Assembly (NCBI GenBank): GCA_003013855.2
Contig: PVNU02003862.1
Coordinates: 868,001 to 932,000, forward strand
DNA from: Liriodendron chinense
Lineage: Eukaryota > Streptophyta > Magnoliopsida > Magnoliales > Magnoliaceae
Direction: 5' to 3'
DNA length: 64,000 nt
In this document: piece after piece, positions 45,856 to 56,560 of the stretch
How positions within the stretch are numbered: the first letter of the stretch is position 1
Layout: each line of letters starts with the position of its first letter
The notes under the pieces: generated by a model
What the model was told of the DNA's origin: nothing
What the model saw: the letters and a program-made list of their open reading frames with translations, nothing else
Database searches by the model: none
Program-made: the position numbers and the translations under genes

Positions 45856-47741
45856 TGTGACACCCCAGATATCAAGGGCCGCAGGAATCCTCGGTCCCCG
45901 ATATCCAAAGTTCACAATGATGCACCTCATGCAGTTAGGCAATTCAATAATACACATTTAAGTTGGTATCCCAGCTAGAAGCAACAATAAGATTAAGTAT
46001 ACCCAAAAATAAGGAGTGAGATCATATATATATGGTGCAAACGAAAACATGACAATGTTCAACTCACTAGACGGGACCCACTAGGGGCCCCGATACTCTC
46101 ATCACCAAGTTCAACAAGAAGCTATACAAGGGCGCCACCCCAGCGCTATCTCCCCAAAAACTAACAAAAACCCCATCGCTCTCTCTACGGCTGGTCGCCT
46201 GTGAGCTGGAAGTACGGGTCCTCTGGATCGCACTCGTCCACATAGTCTATCGCCACAACCGCTTCTTGTACACCTGCCTCAACCGGGTCAATGTATGTGT
46301 GCATGTAGTGCAGATGCATGCCCAATCTCCAATATGCCACATCAGACAGTGAGTGGCACCACCACATCACCGACACAGACTGAGCCGCCAGTGAATGAGG
46401 CACCACCCACCCGCCCATCATGAATGCCATGTCGATCCATGTATAATTAGTTTGCCCTTTAGTTATTCCGCTTTATCATCCAGCCGGTTGGCGAAGCCAC
46501 CGCACCATCACCGTAATGCTTGGTCGATCTGGGACCATCTAGCTCCCTGCGAGCGAGTACATATCATCGCTAGTAACCCCATCGATCCCAGCTTGGGTGG
46601 ATAGCCCAAGCGCCCGATTCGGCCGTGACTCGTCAGCCACGTCTGACTCAGGCGGGGAAAGTCTAGCCATTTCCTTCCCCGTAGTCAGGTGGTAGGCTTG
46701 TCGCCTCCACGGGTTCTCAATGGACACTACGAGGAGGCACCACCCCAACGTAGGCCGACAGCACGGGCATAGGTCCCATACCACCATGCCTGACCCATGA
46801 GTCTTGGGGGTCGTTTGCTATACAATTCTTAGTGGGCCTACACAATCGTAGTGTTGGTGTAAGGATTCGAATATTGCGTCAAACACACCAACATGCCAAT
46901 TCTGGGTTTATGAACCAACAACCATCAGTTAGGGGGATGACGGGAGGCCGGCCTTAGGCGCCAGGGTCCCGCGTAGTACTCAAACCACAGTCGGACCCCC
47001 GAAATCTACCCCATCTAACGACTCCCGGCTACAAGGGGGCGGCTGACCTGTGCGGCCACCCCTGTTTGGTAGAATTCCCGGTCTCAGCTGCGTATGGGAC
47101 ACTCATGAGACAATACTATTAGTTTCAACATACAATTATAACTTATCTTGCATGCATTTCCTAATATTCCAGGATGGCACACAATTTCAGACAACAATCA
47201 GGATTTTCTAGACATGTAACAGAAATGTAACTCATGCATCTCCAGAAATGGCAAACATCTTACACACAAAAATCCAACTTTCCCAACTTATGCCACAAGC
47301 AAGAATATTGTACGTACAGGTAGATAAATAAGCACGCATGGCAACAAAATTAGTATGCATGAAGAAGTTCTACACTACACACAAACAGAAAACAATTCCT
47401 TAGAATTTCTACTCCTACCTAACATATCTACCTAATATTTGGGGCATTATCTATGTTTCCTTGCATTTGATGCAAGGCAACGTATAGGGAAATAGTACAC
47501 ACCTCATGTCTCGAGAAATCATGGGATCCCTACAAGAAAGGAGGTAGCATGTCAGGAGAGAGGACAAATCTTGCAAGAATTTTGGGAAATGTCAGGAATT
47601 TGGGACCATCTCTTTCCTTTGCAAGTGGTTCAACTTGGGTTTGGATGGCTTCTCACCCTCGTAGACAATAATGGAGATGTGGTAAGTGGCAAGGGGTGAC
47701 ATGCAAGAGTCCTCCCTTGCTTGATCTTCTTCTTCTTCCCC

Positions 47742-47799
<58 letters not shown>

Positions 47800-48537
47800 T
47801 GTGTTGAGAAATAAGAAGTAGCTGAGAGAGAAAGGCCTTTTATATTTTGGGCAATTAGACGATATAGCCCTCATTAATTTGAGTTGCCCACAAGTGGCCC
47901 CTTTCGGGCCAACTTTTGGTAATGTGGAGCCCAGCAGGCCCATCTGGCCCTATCCGGACCGTGGGATAGCTCTCTCGGGCCAAGATCTTGCCACTGGTGC
48001 GATTTTATAAACTCCGGCTGCGGCCCATGTTGGATCCGAAGGCGCAGCAGTTTAACAGTCACCGATAGCCAATCGGGACTGCGGGTTTGGGGGCAAGTCT
48101 CTGTGCATATTATGGTCTCAGGTGCGCGGCCCCACGGCCATGCAAGGGTCCCATAGGTCCATCTAGAAAAAGGTACTTCAAGCAATGATTGCAATGATTG
48201 TCTAGATTTGGTTTAAAGGGAAATGTATTTGCATTCTCAAGTGCTCTTCCTATTTCTCATGTTTTCACTGATTCGGGTGGTGATGACGACTTGGCGCATG
48301 ACTAGGATTGTCATGCCCAGCTTGCGGGTTGTACTGCCCAAATCTCGGGTTCATCGGCCACGAGGCAGGTGGCAGGTCAACCCATTTTGAGCGCATCGAG
48401 TGCACCGGCCCCCAAGTGCCATACTACTAGGATTTTCCTAAGGTCGAGAGGGTGTATTAGTCATGCTAAAGGCATTTATGCTTAACTGACCCGAGCACAT
48501 GCTCAGTTCCTAGGCGGTGGTTTTACAGGGCATTACA
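45856..48537. mobile_element. Probable 2.7-kb solo LTR (Ty3/gypsy type)
   Basis: The block begins TGTGACACCCCAG and ends GGGCATTACA, the paired termini seen in long LTRs of plant Ty3 elements. Flanks CTAAT (45851-45855) and CAAAT (48538-48542) match at 4 of 5 positions. The interior is GC-rich compared with its surroundings, has no long reading frame and holds a CT microsatellite. Without a second LTR it is best read as a solo LTR. Orientation is unproven. Confidence 0.45.
47749..47793. repeat. (CT)n microsatellite
   Basis: About 22 CT units inside the long LTR-like block. Confidence 0.95.
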
Positions 48538-51229
48538 CAAATACAAAGAGATATATGGATCCCTTTGCAAGAGAGTCAGCAATGTATTAAACCAACTACT
48601 GGGAACCTGCACATGAATTTCCAAGAAGCAAGATCACAACCTTAACACATTCAAAATAGAGCTTGGCTTCGAAGCGAGAATGCACTTCCCAGAGGCTAAG
48701 AAAATCCCACACCAGTTGTAATAGCCAAGAATTCCTTCTCCCACCAACAACTTTCATCCTTAAACATGTCTCTATTCCTGAAAGGCCCAGAGTTTCCAAA
48801 AACAAAAAAGAAGAAGAATCTGTCAGCATTAAGAAACCATCATATAATAATTCAAGAAATTATACCGAGAATTGATTACCTACAGGCAAGTTACCAGAAT
48901 TTATGGTGTTGTATATATCTTGTCGACATAGTACATACCAATTGTGTATAATTGACACCAGTACAATGAAAATAGTAGGCATCACCACGAAGATTACCTG
49001 GCACAGAAATCAGGCAGGTTCACTCATCAGATGGGCCACAGCATTGGAATCAAGGAACAGACAACGGTCTGACTCAACATACTGGTGTGGCACACCTAGT
49101 GATCTGATCAGCTTGATTTTTGACAAGTGAGGCCTATAGTTTTTTCATAGTTCTGATTTGCTACACAAATGGTATGTTGGCAGTAAAGATGTTATGGTAC
49201 AAGAAGTGGTCCCATTGCTGGTAGGTGATCAATTCTCAATCCTCCCCCTCGCACTGTTCAGTAGGATGTGATGATCAAAACCAACGTTTTTTTTTTTATA
49301 AGAGAATGCGACAAGCATTTGAACATGTCTAAGAAACACATCAGCAGAAAAATCAAGTTAAAAAAAAAGAAAAAAAGTAGAAAAGTGGATTATTAGTCCA
49401 GTCGCAGTTTAATACGAAATGAGATTTGCTATTGAGGCTTGCCCAATCGGTTTTCCTATTCACCCCATGATGTGATGATCCAAACCATATATCTAGAAGG
49501 TCCCATAATAAATGGCCCCCATGAGAGAAATCTAACTGATCTGACATCTTCAAGTCCGCATAACATATGGATCATTGTTTCAAGTTGTTTTTAGATTAAG
49601 TAAGACTTTCTACATATGGACCATCTTCGGTGGGAACTTCTGGATGAACAATCTGAATCATCACATGGTGAATCAGAAGGGGAGAGAGCCCTGTTAGCAA
49701 ACCTAAAATTATGTAAACATGACGTTCCACTGCAAATATGAGCTTCCAAAACTCAGTGTGGTCCGCACACCCATTGTGCCACATTTGTAAAGAAAAAATG
49801 GAAAGTTTGCAAAGAAAATAACTACTGATTCACATTCAACACATGCTTGTCACCTACCTAATAAGCAGACCGGCCTGATTTTTTGTTCAACCACCGTCTT
49901 GCTCAGTCTCCCACAAGTGTACCACGTTGGCATGTTTGCTGCTAGGCCCCTTCTCCATTTCAATTGCACGAGTGCATGAGTCCCACTTCCATTCCACGAT
50001 GAAATGATGGCGTTTAAATGTTCTGTTTGCCAAACACATCAGTTAACCATAAAAAGCACTCCATGAACCATATAATGCATCTATCAAAAAAATTAAGGTA
50101 GTTGACAATGCTAAGACAAAATTTGCACGGCATGTATAGGTTTTCAGTTTGCATAATGGGACTCGTAGTTCCTTGGAATTTACTTCATTATAGAGTTTGT
50201 ACAATCATGATAAGTGTATTATTTGATAATAATATACTTCATTGTATGATTGTTGAGCATGGAATCCTAGCTGTTCCAACAATCCGATCATGAAAATGTC
50301 CATAAAAGGATGATTGGCCTGCTGTTTGGATTGGACTCCAAAAAATAACTGTGGAAAAGAAAAGAGCTTTCTGCTGATGTTTCCGCTCGTGTGGGAAACT
50401 ATTTTCTTTTCTACAGTTTTCCTAAGAAAAGAGTATTTTCCTTTTCTTCCAAAAACCTTGATAATCCACATTTCCACACTTTTTGACAGGAAAATATCAC
50501 TTTTTGATCAGTGGCCATTCCACATTTTCCTTAAAATTGTGGAAACTAACATAGTCTACTTTTTCAGGATTCTTTTCCATGGATTTCCTTATCCATTATT
50601 TTCCTCAGATGTGGAATTTTCCTTTCCAATCCTACTCTTTGGACTCCATCAATCCAAACAGGCCTAAAATATTGTCAGATCAAATAATGTAACAAAAATA
50701 CTATAAGCTGCACGATTTTTCACATTAAAATTTTTATTTTTATCAGAGCTAAGGTATTTTCACTCCAACAATATTTTAAATGAATAATCTTAAAGTTAAT
50801 TACCTTAGATTTGAACTGATCATTTGCAGTGTAACTTGAACCATGCACGCATTCAAGGTAGCATTAGCCTTCGATTATCATGAGCTCCCGAATTGTCTTT
50901 GGCGTTTGATACCCATGCAGTAGCTCCGTTGCACTCCTGAATCTACATTTTACCAAATAATGCCTCCACAATTAAAAATTATGAGGTGATGCTTTCTGAG
51001 AGACGAAATTACAAAAATACCCTCATTTTTTCTTGAATAAGTAGTGAAACTCGATACTCGTGGGGCCCACATAGTATGTGTATAACATTCCAACCCGTCC
51101 AATGTATGCACCACACCATGGTGATAACATAACCAAAATCTCAGGTCAATTAGATCAGTAGAAGGGCTATACTTGAATTGGGAACTTTGAGGGGTGTACA
51201 TTATTTTTTTATGAATTAGCCCACCCTAT
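48538..51229. other. Intergenic region between the long LTR and the NLR gene
   Basis: It holds dispersed repeat fragments near 49010-49110, 49440-49560 and 49600-49760. A MITE-like palindromic stretch at about 50320-50660 starts 'ctgtttggattggactccaa' and ends 'ctttggactccatcaatcca', with 'aacaggcc' next to it and 'aggaaaat' motifs throughout. No gene supported. Confidence 0.45.
50316..50668. mobile_element. MITE-like inverted-repeat element
   Basis: The left end 'ggcctgctgtttggattgga' followed by 'ctccaaaaaata' is inverted at the right end ('ctttggactccatcaatcca', 'aacaggcct'). The inside is rich in 'gtggaaa' and 'ttttcc' on opposite strands. A GGCCTGTTTGGAT terminus is typical of Tourist/hAT-like plant MITEs. 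The target duplication was not resolved. Confidence 0.5.
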
Positions 51230-51500
51230 GATTGAATCTGTCATATTTTTACCCCGCCTCATAATAATGTTAGCATGCATACGTTGGACGGGTTCGATGT
51301 GAGACACATACCACAGTGGACCCCACAACTTTTGATTCTCCACTTTGATATAAAGAAAAGCAAAGGTGAGCAACAATGTAATTTCTCCTACTAAAAAGCA
51401 TTTCTGGAGAATAAATATAAGCTTGATCCAAAGCTTTTGTGGCCTCCAAGAAGTTCTTAGTGGTGGGCATTCAAATTCTGGTGGTGTGGTGCAACTGAGA
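51230..51500. mobile_element. Partial fold-back repeat, family A
   Basis: It carries 'ataccacagtggaccccaca', 'aaatataagcttgatccaaa' and 'gtggtgggcattcaaattct', as in the core and right arm of other copies. The expected 'ggatggacggcg' arm is missing, so the copy is truncated or rearranged. Confidence 0.45.
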
Positions 51501-51623
51501 TGTAAATACAGTATTAATAATGCAGTATTTTGTAAAATTCCCAATCATATTATTAGTAAGGAGCGTTCCAGTAAAAATCCCCAAATTATAAAGCAAAAGA
51601 TAAGTTTAAGTGAGAAATGGTGC

Positions 51624-52350
51624 TTACAATTGTCTTCGAATATGGATCAGTGGGATGTGTGATATGGAGTGCCAATCCTCGCCTTTCTCCTTCTCGCATC
51701 GCTTCTCTAATTGGGGACACCTTAGGATTTGTAGACTTTGGAGGTTTGTTAGGAAGTTGCAACCCGGATGGCAAACACTCCAATTGAGGGCAATTGCTAA
51801 TATCAACTGTCGAAGTGAGGACAGGTTTCCTATCCCCTTCGGCAGCGCCATTAGACTTGGCAATCTCCAGATATGTAGTTCTTTGAGGTTTGTTAGGAGT
51901 TGCAACTCAGATGGAAAACACACCAAGTTGTCACATTTGGAAATGTGCAAATATTGAAGTGAGGACAGTTTTCCAAACCACTCCGGCAGAGCCATTAGAG
52001 TTGGCAAACCCCTGATTTCTAGTCGTTGGAGGTTTGTTAGGAGTTGAAACCCGGATGGCAAACACTCCAATTGAGGACAATCGATAATCTTCAAATGTCG
52101 AAGCAAGGACAGGTTTCCTATCCCCTCCGGCAGCGCCATTAGACTTGGCAATCTCCAGATTCGTAGATGTTCGAGGTTTGTTAGGAGTTCAAACCCAGAT
52201 GGGAAACACGCCAAGTTATCACATTCAGAAATGTTCAAAATTTGAAGTGAGGACAGTTTTCCAAAGCACTCCGGCAGAGCCGTTAGATTTGTCAAACCAC
52301 TGATTTGTAGACGTTGGAGGTTTGTTAGGAGTCGCAACCGGGATGGCAAA
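51624..52350 (-). pseudogene. Frame-separated last LRRs and C-terminal tail of the NLR
   Basis: After the frame break near 52350 the LRR array continues in another frame with units such as LPECFGKLSSLQILNISECD, LPEGIGNLSLLRHLKIIDCP and LPSGFQLLTNLQRLEIRGLP. It ends with CPQLEKRCEKEKGEDWHSIS, the usual C-terminal motif of this NLR class. Within the last repeat (about 51783-51812) the reading leaves and re-enters the expected frame, giving an odd ILAIALNWSVCHPG stretch, so two compensating small indels are likely. The DNA here consists of near-identical units about 288 bp apart. Confidence 0.8.
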
Positions 52351-55300
52351 GCACTCCAATTGAGGACAATAGCCAATAATCAAATGTCGAAGCAAGGGCA
52401 GGTTTCCTATCCCCTCCGACAGCGCTGTTAGACTTGCCCCCCCACTGATTTGTAGCTCTTGTAGTGTAGTGACATGTTGTAGCCCTTCTGGCAACCATGT
52501 CAACTTCTGACATCCTCTGATGTTTAATCGTTGAAGGGAGGTGAGGTGTTGCATACCCTCTGGTAAAGAATCCAGCTCTGGACATATACTAATGAACAAG
52601 GATTGTAAGGCAGTGAGGTGTTGCAGGCCCCCCATCAAACTTGTTAGGCTTTGACACCCCTGGATGGTAAGTTCTTGAAGAGAGCTCAAGCCTTGTAGTC
52701 TCAAGGATGTTAGACCATTGCACTCATAAATACTCAGCTTATGGAGAGAGGTGAGGCATGGAAGCGTTGTTAACTTTGGACATCCCCAGACACTTAATTG
52801 GTGAAGGCAGGGGAGTACTTCTCTTCCATTGGATCCTGACCACTCCTCTAAATTAGGCATATCATTCAAGGTGAGTTCTTTCAGTGACCAAAATCCCTCT
52901 GTGACATTGTCGCCATAGAAATGGTTTCCAATAGACTTCACAGCATCCATTCCTTTTATCACAAGCACCTTAAGCAATGGTAAGTGGCTGAGCTGGGGGA
53001 GCTGTTCGCATCTTCTGCAATCAATCAGTGAGATTTTAACCAGATTTGAAAGCAACGAAGAACGCATCCAATGAGGAAATCTGACACCCTCGTACCCTTT
53101 GATCTCCAACCTTTTGAGATTCGGATGTGGTTGGAGACCTTCGAAGGTTTCCTCAATGTTTTCTACCAACTTAATATCATTATCCTGACCCCATGAAAAG
53201 CATAACTTATGAAGGTTTAGCTTCTCCTTCAAGTTTGCTTCCTGGGCATCTGCTCTACACCTGACATTCTCGAGCTTTCCAATGGTCAATTCTCCTCGAA
53301 GGTTTAGGCCTTGCAGCTCTCTTATACCACATCCACTATCCTTGCCAACCATGAATATTGGCAAGGTCCGTAGGAACTTTAATTCTCCCATATTAGCTGG
53401 CATATGTCTCAATCTATAACATCCACGGATTTCAAGATGTCTTAGGCTAGTCATTTTGCTCATGTCCCTGGGTAACTCTGTAAGCGCATGACACCCCCAA
53501 AGTCTCAAGGTTTGCAAATGGTGAAGGGTGATAATGGATTCTGGAAGGGCTTGTATTAGTATATAAGACAGGTTGAGGTATCTTAAGTGTTTCAACCTGC
53601 CAATTGAAACCAATAGCTCTGTGGTAGCAATGGATCTTAAATCTAACACACGTAAGAACATAAAATGTATCGAAAGATTACGAGAGACACTAGAAGTTGG
53701 TCCTCGAAGCAGCAGTGTTCGCAAATGGTTTGCTTTCCATGAGTCCTCTAGGAATTTTGGGACCCATTCATCACACTTGAACTCCAAGAACAAACGGCGA
53801 TATCTGTTCAGGATATTCACTGCATTCTTGTCCTGCACAATCAAGCATTCATTCCCTGCAACAGAGCATGCAAGATCATGTACCAGGTCATGCATCTTGC
53901 ACCATACTATATTCCCATCATCATCTTTCTCAACATCCTGAAAGAAGGACCGCCATAATAGATTATTGAAATACTCTCCACCAATCTCTTCCATTTGCTT
54001 TCTTCCATCTGATGATTGGATGAAGCCTTCTGCCATCCATAGTTGGATTAGGTTCTCCTTCTCGATTCTATAATCTTTTGGAAATATTGAGCAGTATGCA
54101 AAGCATTGCTTCAAATGTGATGGCAGATGATAGTAACTCAACCTCAGGGCAGGTAAAATGTGATTCTCTTCTTCAGTTAGATTCCAAATTTCACTTTCTC
54201 TAACAAAGAACCACTCTCTTTCCTCAGTTTTAAAGAGCATCAAGCTTCCAAGCGCCTTCGCTGCCAAAGGGATGCCGCCGCACTTCTTCACAATTTCCTT
54301 CCCAAGCATTACAAGGGTTGGATGTTCTGGTCTTCCATGCCCAAACGCTCGTTGCTTGAACAGAGACCAACAATCATCCTCTGATAGTCTTGGCAAATGG
54401 TGCGGAGTGAGAGTGCCCATGATCAAAGCAACTTTTTCACTACGGGTAGTTACTATGATTTTGCTACCCCTTGCACCTCCCCTAAGAAATTGTTTCAACC
54501 GTTCCCATTTCTCTGGATTTTCTTCCCATAAATCATCCAACACAAGTAAAAACTTCTTCGCACTCAGCTTTTCTCGAAGGTGACGCTGCAGTTGATCAAT
54601 GTTTTGGAGATCACATTTTCCATCAATTGCTGATATGATATCTTTTGTTACTCTACTCACACTGAAATCGTCCGACACACAAACCCAAATTCTTAGCTCG
54701 AAATGCTTCACCGCCCTCATGTCATTGTAAGCCAATTGAGCGAGTGTGGTCTTTCCAAGACCCCCCATACCGACTATGGGGATGACTGTAATATCCTCTC
54801 CATTTTCCTCGCTAATAAGTAATTCCATTACCTTTTTTTTATCTCTCTCCCTTCCATAAATATCTGACTCGATTACAAACGAGTCAGTTGGTTCTCGGCC
54901 TCTAATCTCCAACACCCGTTCTCCTTCTCTCAAATGGAATTTAGACCTCTCCTCAGCAATTGCATCTAATCTCCGTCCTATCTCCTTTATCTCATCTGAC
55001 ATATTTGAACGGGACACCAATGACGCTGAAAAGAAGGTGCATACCTTCGTAATGCAGTCCCCAATCTCCACTTTTCTGCATTTAGCTTCTACTTTTACTT
55101 CGGCTTCCGCTTCTGATGTGAAATCATCCAATATATCATCTGTGTCATAAACCACGCCTTTCAGCTTTCCCAGCCAATTCTGCAGCGCCTTGCTCTTTAC
55201 TGGCAGCTCCTCTGCATCTTCAAGCACAGCTTGTATCATCGATAACTTACTTCTTAGATTCTCCATCTCCTCATGAACACCCCACAACAGTTCACACTGT

Positions 55301-55368
55301 TCAAGGATTGGGGAGGCTAGTTTTTCGATAACCAGTTGAAGAAAGCCGGATACAACTGCTTCTGCCAT
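52225..55368 (-). CDS. CC-NBS-LRR immune receptor (RGA-type CNL), LRR region truncated by frameshift
   Basis: A single 1047-codon exon starts at ATG 55368 (MAEAVVSGFLQLVIEKLASP). A coiled-coil Rx-N domain covers about residues 1-145. NB-ARC motifs are all present: P-loop GMGGLGKTT (200-208), kinase-2 KKFLLVLDDLW (271-281), RNBS-B GSKIIVTTRS (301-310), GGIPLAAK (364-371), RNBS-D CFAYCSIFP (422-430) and MHD (492-494). LRRs follow from about residue 540. Proteins of this class sense pathogen effectors in the cytoplasm or nucleus and trigger defence. In the LRR at about 52350, ECLPSG becomes ECFAIP because of one extra base relative to the paralogous repeat at about 52048. The frame then runs into 42 unrelated residues and a stop. 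Either a natural frame-shifted allele or a sequencing error could explain this. Confidence 0.93.
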   Translation of the reverse strand: MAEAVVSGFLQLVIEKLASPILEQCELLWGVHEEMENLRSKLSMIQAVLEDAEELPVKSKALQNWLGKLKGVVYDTDDILDDFTSEAEAEVKVEAKCRKVEIGDCITKVCTFFSASLVSRSNMSDEIKEIGRRLDAIAEERSKFHLREGERVLEIRGREPTDSFVIESDIYGRERDKKKVMELLISEENGEDITVIPIVGMGGLGKTTLAQLAYNDMRAVKHFELRIWVCVSDDFSVSRVTKDIISAIDGKCDLQNIDQLQRHLREKLSAKKFLLVLDDLWEENPEKWERLKQFLRGGARGSKIIVTTRSEKVALIMGTLTPHHLPRLSEDDCWSLFKQRAFGHGRPEHPTLVMLGKEIVKKCGGIPLAAKALGSLMLFKTEEREWFFVRESEIWNLTEEENHILPALRLSYYHLPSHLKQCFAYCSIFPKDYRIEKENLIQLWMAEGFIQSSDGRKQMEEIGGEYFNNLLWRSFFQDVEKDDDGNIVWCKMHDLVHDLACSVAGNECLIVQDKNAVNILNRYRRLFLEFKCDEWVPKFLEDSWKANHLRTLLLRGPTSSVSRNLSIHFMFLRVLDLRSIATTELLVSIGRLKHLRYLNLSYILIQALPESIITLHHLQTLRLWGCHALTELPRDMSKMTSLRHLEIRGCYRLRHMPANMGELKFLRTLPIFMVGKDSGCGIRELQGLNLRGELTIGKLENVRCRADAQEANLKEKLNLHKLCFSWGQDNDIKLVENIEETFEGLQPHPNLKRLEIKGYEGVRFPHWMRSSLLSNLVKISLIDCRRCEQLPQLSHLPLLKVLVIKGMDAVKSIGNHFYGDNVTEGFWSLKELTLNDMPNLEEWSGSNGREVLPCLHQLSVWGCPKLTTLPCLTSLHKLSIYECNGLTSLRLQGLSSLQELTIQGCQSLTSLMGGLQHLTALQSLFISICPELDSLPEGMQHLTSLQRLNIRGCQKLTWLPEGLQHVTTLQELQISGGASLTALSEGIGNLPLLRHLIIGYCPQLECFAIPVATPNKPPTSTNQWFDKSNGSAGVLWKTVLTSNFEHF

Positions 55369-55462
55369 TCCTTGTTCCTAACAGGGAAATCACAAGAAAA
55401 AAAAATTAGAGATGTTCAAAGTAAGGGAAAGAGAAGGATCTGAAGATCACATACAACATTAT

Positions 55463-55471
55463 CCCCCCCCC

Positions 55472-55519
<48 letters not shown>

Positions 55520-55566
55520 CCATCTAGGGCCAACCACAGGCCATGTGTGTGTGTGTGTGTGTGTGT
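55463..55566. repeat. C-run and duplicated (TG)n microsatellite upstream of the NLR
   Basis: A C run at 55463-55473 is followed by (TG)n to 55516 and a second (TG)n at about 55543-55566. The spacer 'taatccatctagggcc' with 'aaccacaggcc' occurs after both runs, so this is a tandem duplication. It lies about 95-200 bp upstream of the NLR start codon. Confidence 0.9.
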
Positions 55567-55589
55567 TAATCCATCTAGGGCCCCAACCA

Positions 55590-56060
55590 CAGGCCCACTT
55601 GTTGTTGGGGCCAATAGGGTTTTCCCGCATCTTCTCTCTTATAGGAGTTTAAAACTCAAATAGAGTTTTCAAATTCGGAAGAAGATTAAACGAGATAGGG
55701 TTTATCCTCATCTCATCTCATCTCTTATCTAATCCATCCTATAAATAGAGGAGAAACTCTCTCCCATATTCACTAAGTCACGAATGTGCGAGAGAACTTG
55801 AGAAAGATAAGAGAAAACAGGGAAATAGATTAGTATCCATCTGACCCGTCCCTTTTGATCTAAATCGTAGATTGTGATCCAGGGACCATCCTCACTGTAG
55901 GATCAAAGGGGTGATCAGACCCATCTACTCCTTGTAGCAGCAAGGCGAATCGCTGGATCGCATCACACATCCTCGACTTTGCGAAGGCTCATTGTGTAGA
56001 CCATTGGATCCTAACGGTGGATCTCCGATTGAAGTGATAAAAATCGCATTGAGGTAAGTG
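55590..56060 (+). promoter_or_regulatory. Promoter-like block with TATA box and strong 5' splice donor (LTR fragment or orphan promoter)
   Basis: TATAAATAG lies at 55740-55748. A purine-rich leader follows, and GAG|GTAAGTG at 56051-56060 is a near-perfect 5' splice donor. No coding exon can be seen downstream on this strand. The wording resembles the U3-R-U5 layout of a plant LTR, starting near TGTTGGGGCC at about 55597. It may be a truncated LTR, or a promoter diverging from the NLR. Confidence 0.4.
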
Positions 56061-56179
56061 CCTTTTGCTAATTAAAATGCTTTTATTTTAAAGATATATC
56101 GATCATCATTATTTTAAAAATGTTTAATTGCATATATTCCATTTTTTTTAATTTTATTTCTGAGGTATGGAGATTAAAA

Positions 56180-56509
56180 AAATGAGAATATTTATTGATA
56201 TTAAATGGAGATTCGATAAAGCCCACAATTGAGTAAATGAATGAGAATTTGAAAAGAGGTGGAATTGGGCGTCCAAACTATTTTCAAATAAAAATAGAGG
56301 AATTGAGGATAGAGATTTTGAAATATTCTTGAGAATGGTTTTGAGATTGGGAAAGAATAAAAGAGAAAAGGAGTGGGGTTTCCAAACCTATGTAGAGGAA
56401 TGGGGCTTTTGGCAGTCGGAGCCATGGCAAGCTGCAACTGCCATCGCCGCAGCCACCGCCACCGCCAGCAGCGGGAGCCATGGCCGCAGGCAGCGGCAGC
56501 CCTGCCCTG

Positions 56510-56560
<51 letters not shown>

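Noticed and set aside
47653..48194. Minus-strand frames of 96 and 106 codons in the long LTR-like block
   Set aside because: One is built on the (CT)n tract (RERERE) and neither has a recognisable domain; the region is LTR-like.
53573..54583. Plus-strand frames of 103 and 122 codons across the NLR
   Set aside because: They are antisense to a strongly supported minus-strand CC-NBS-LRR coding region and have no recognisable domain.
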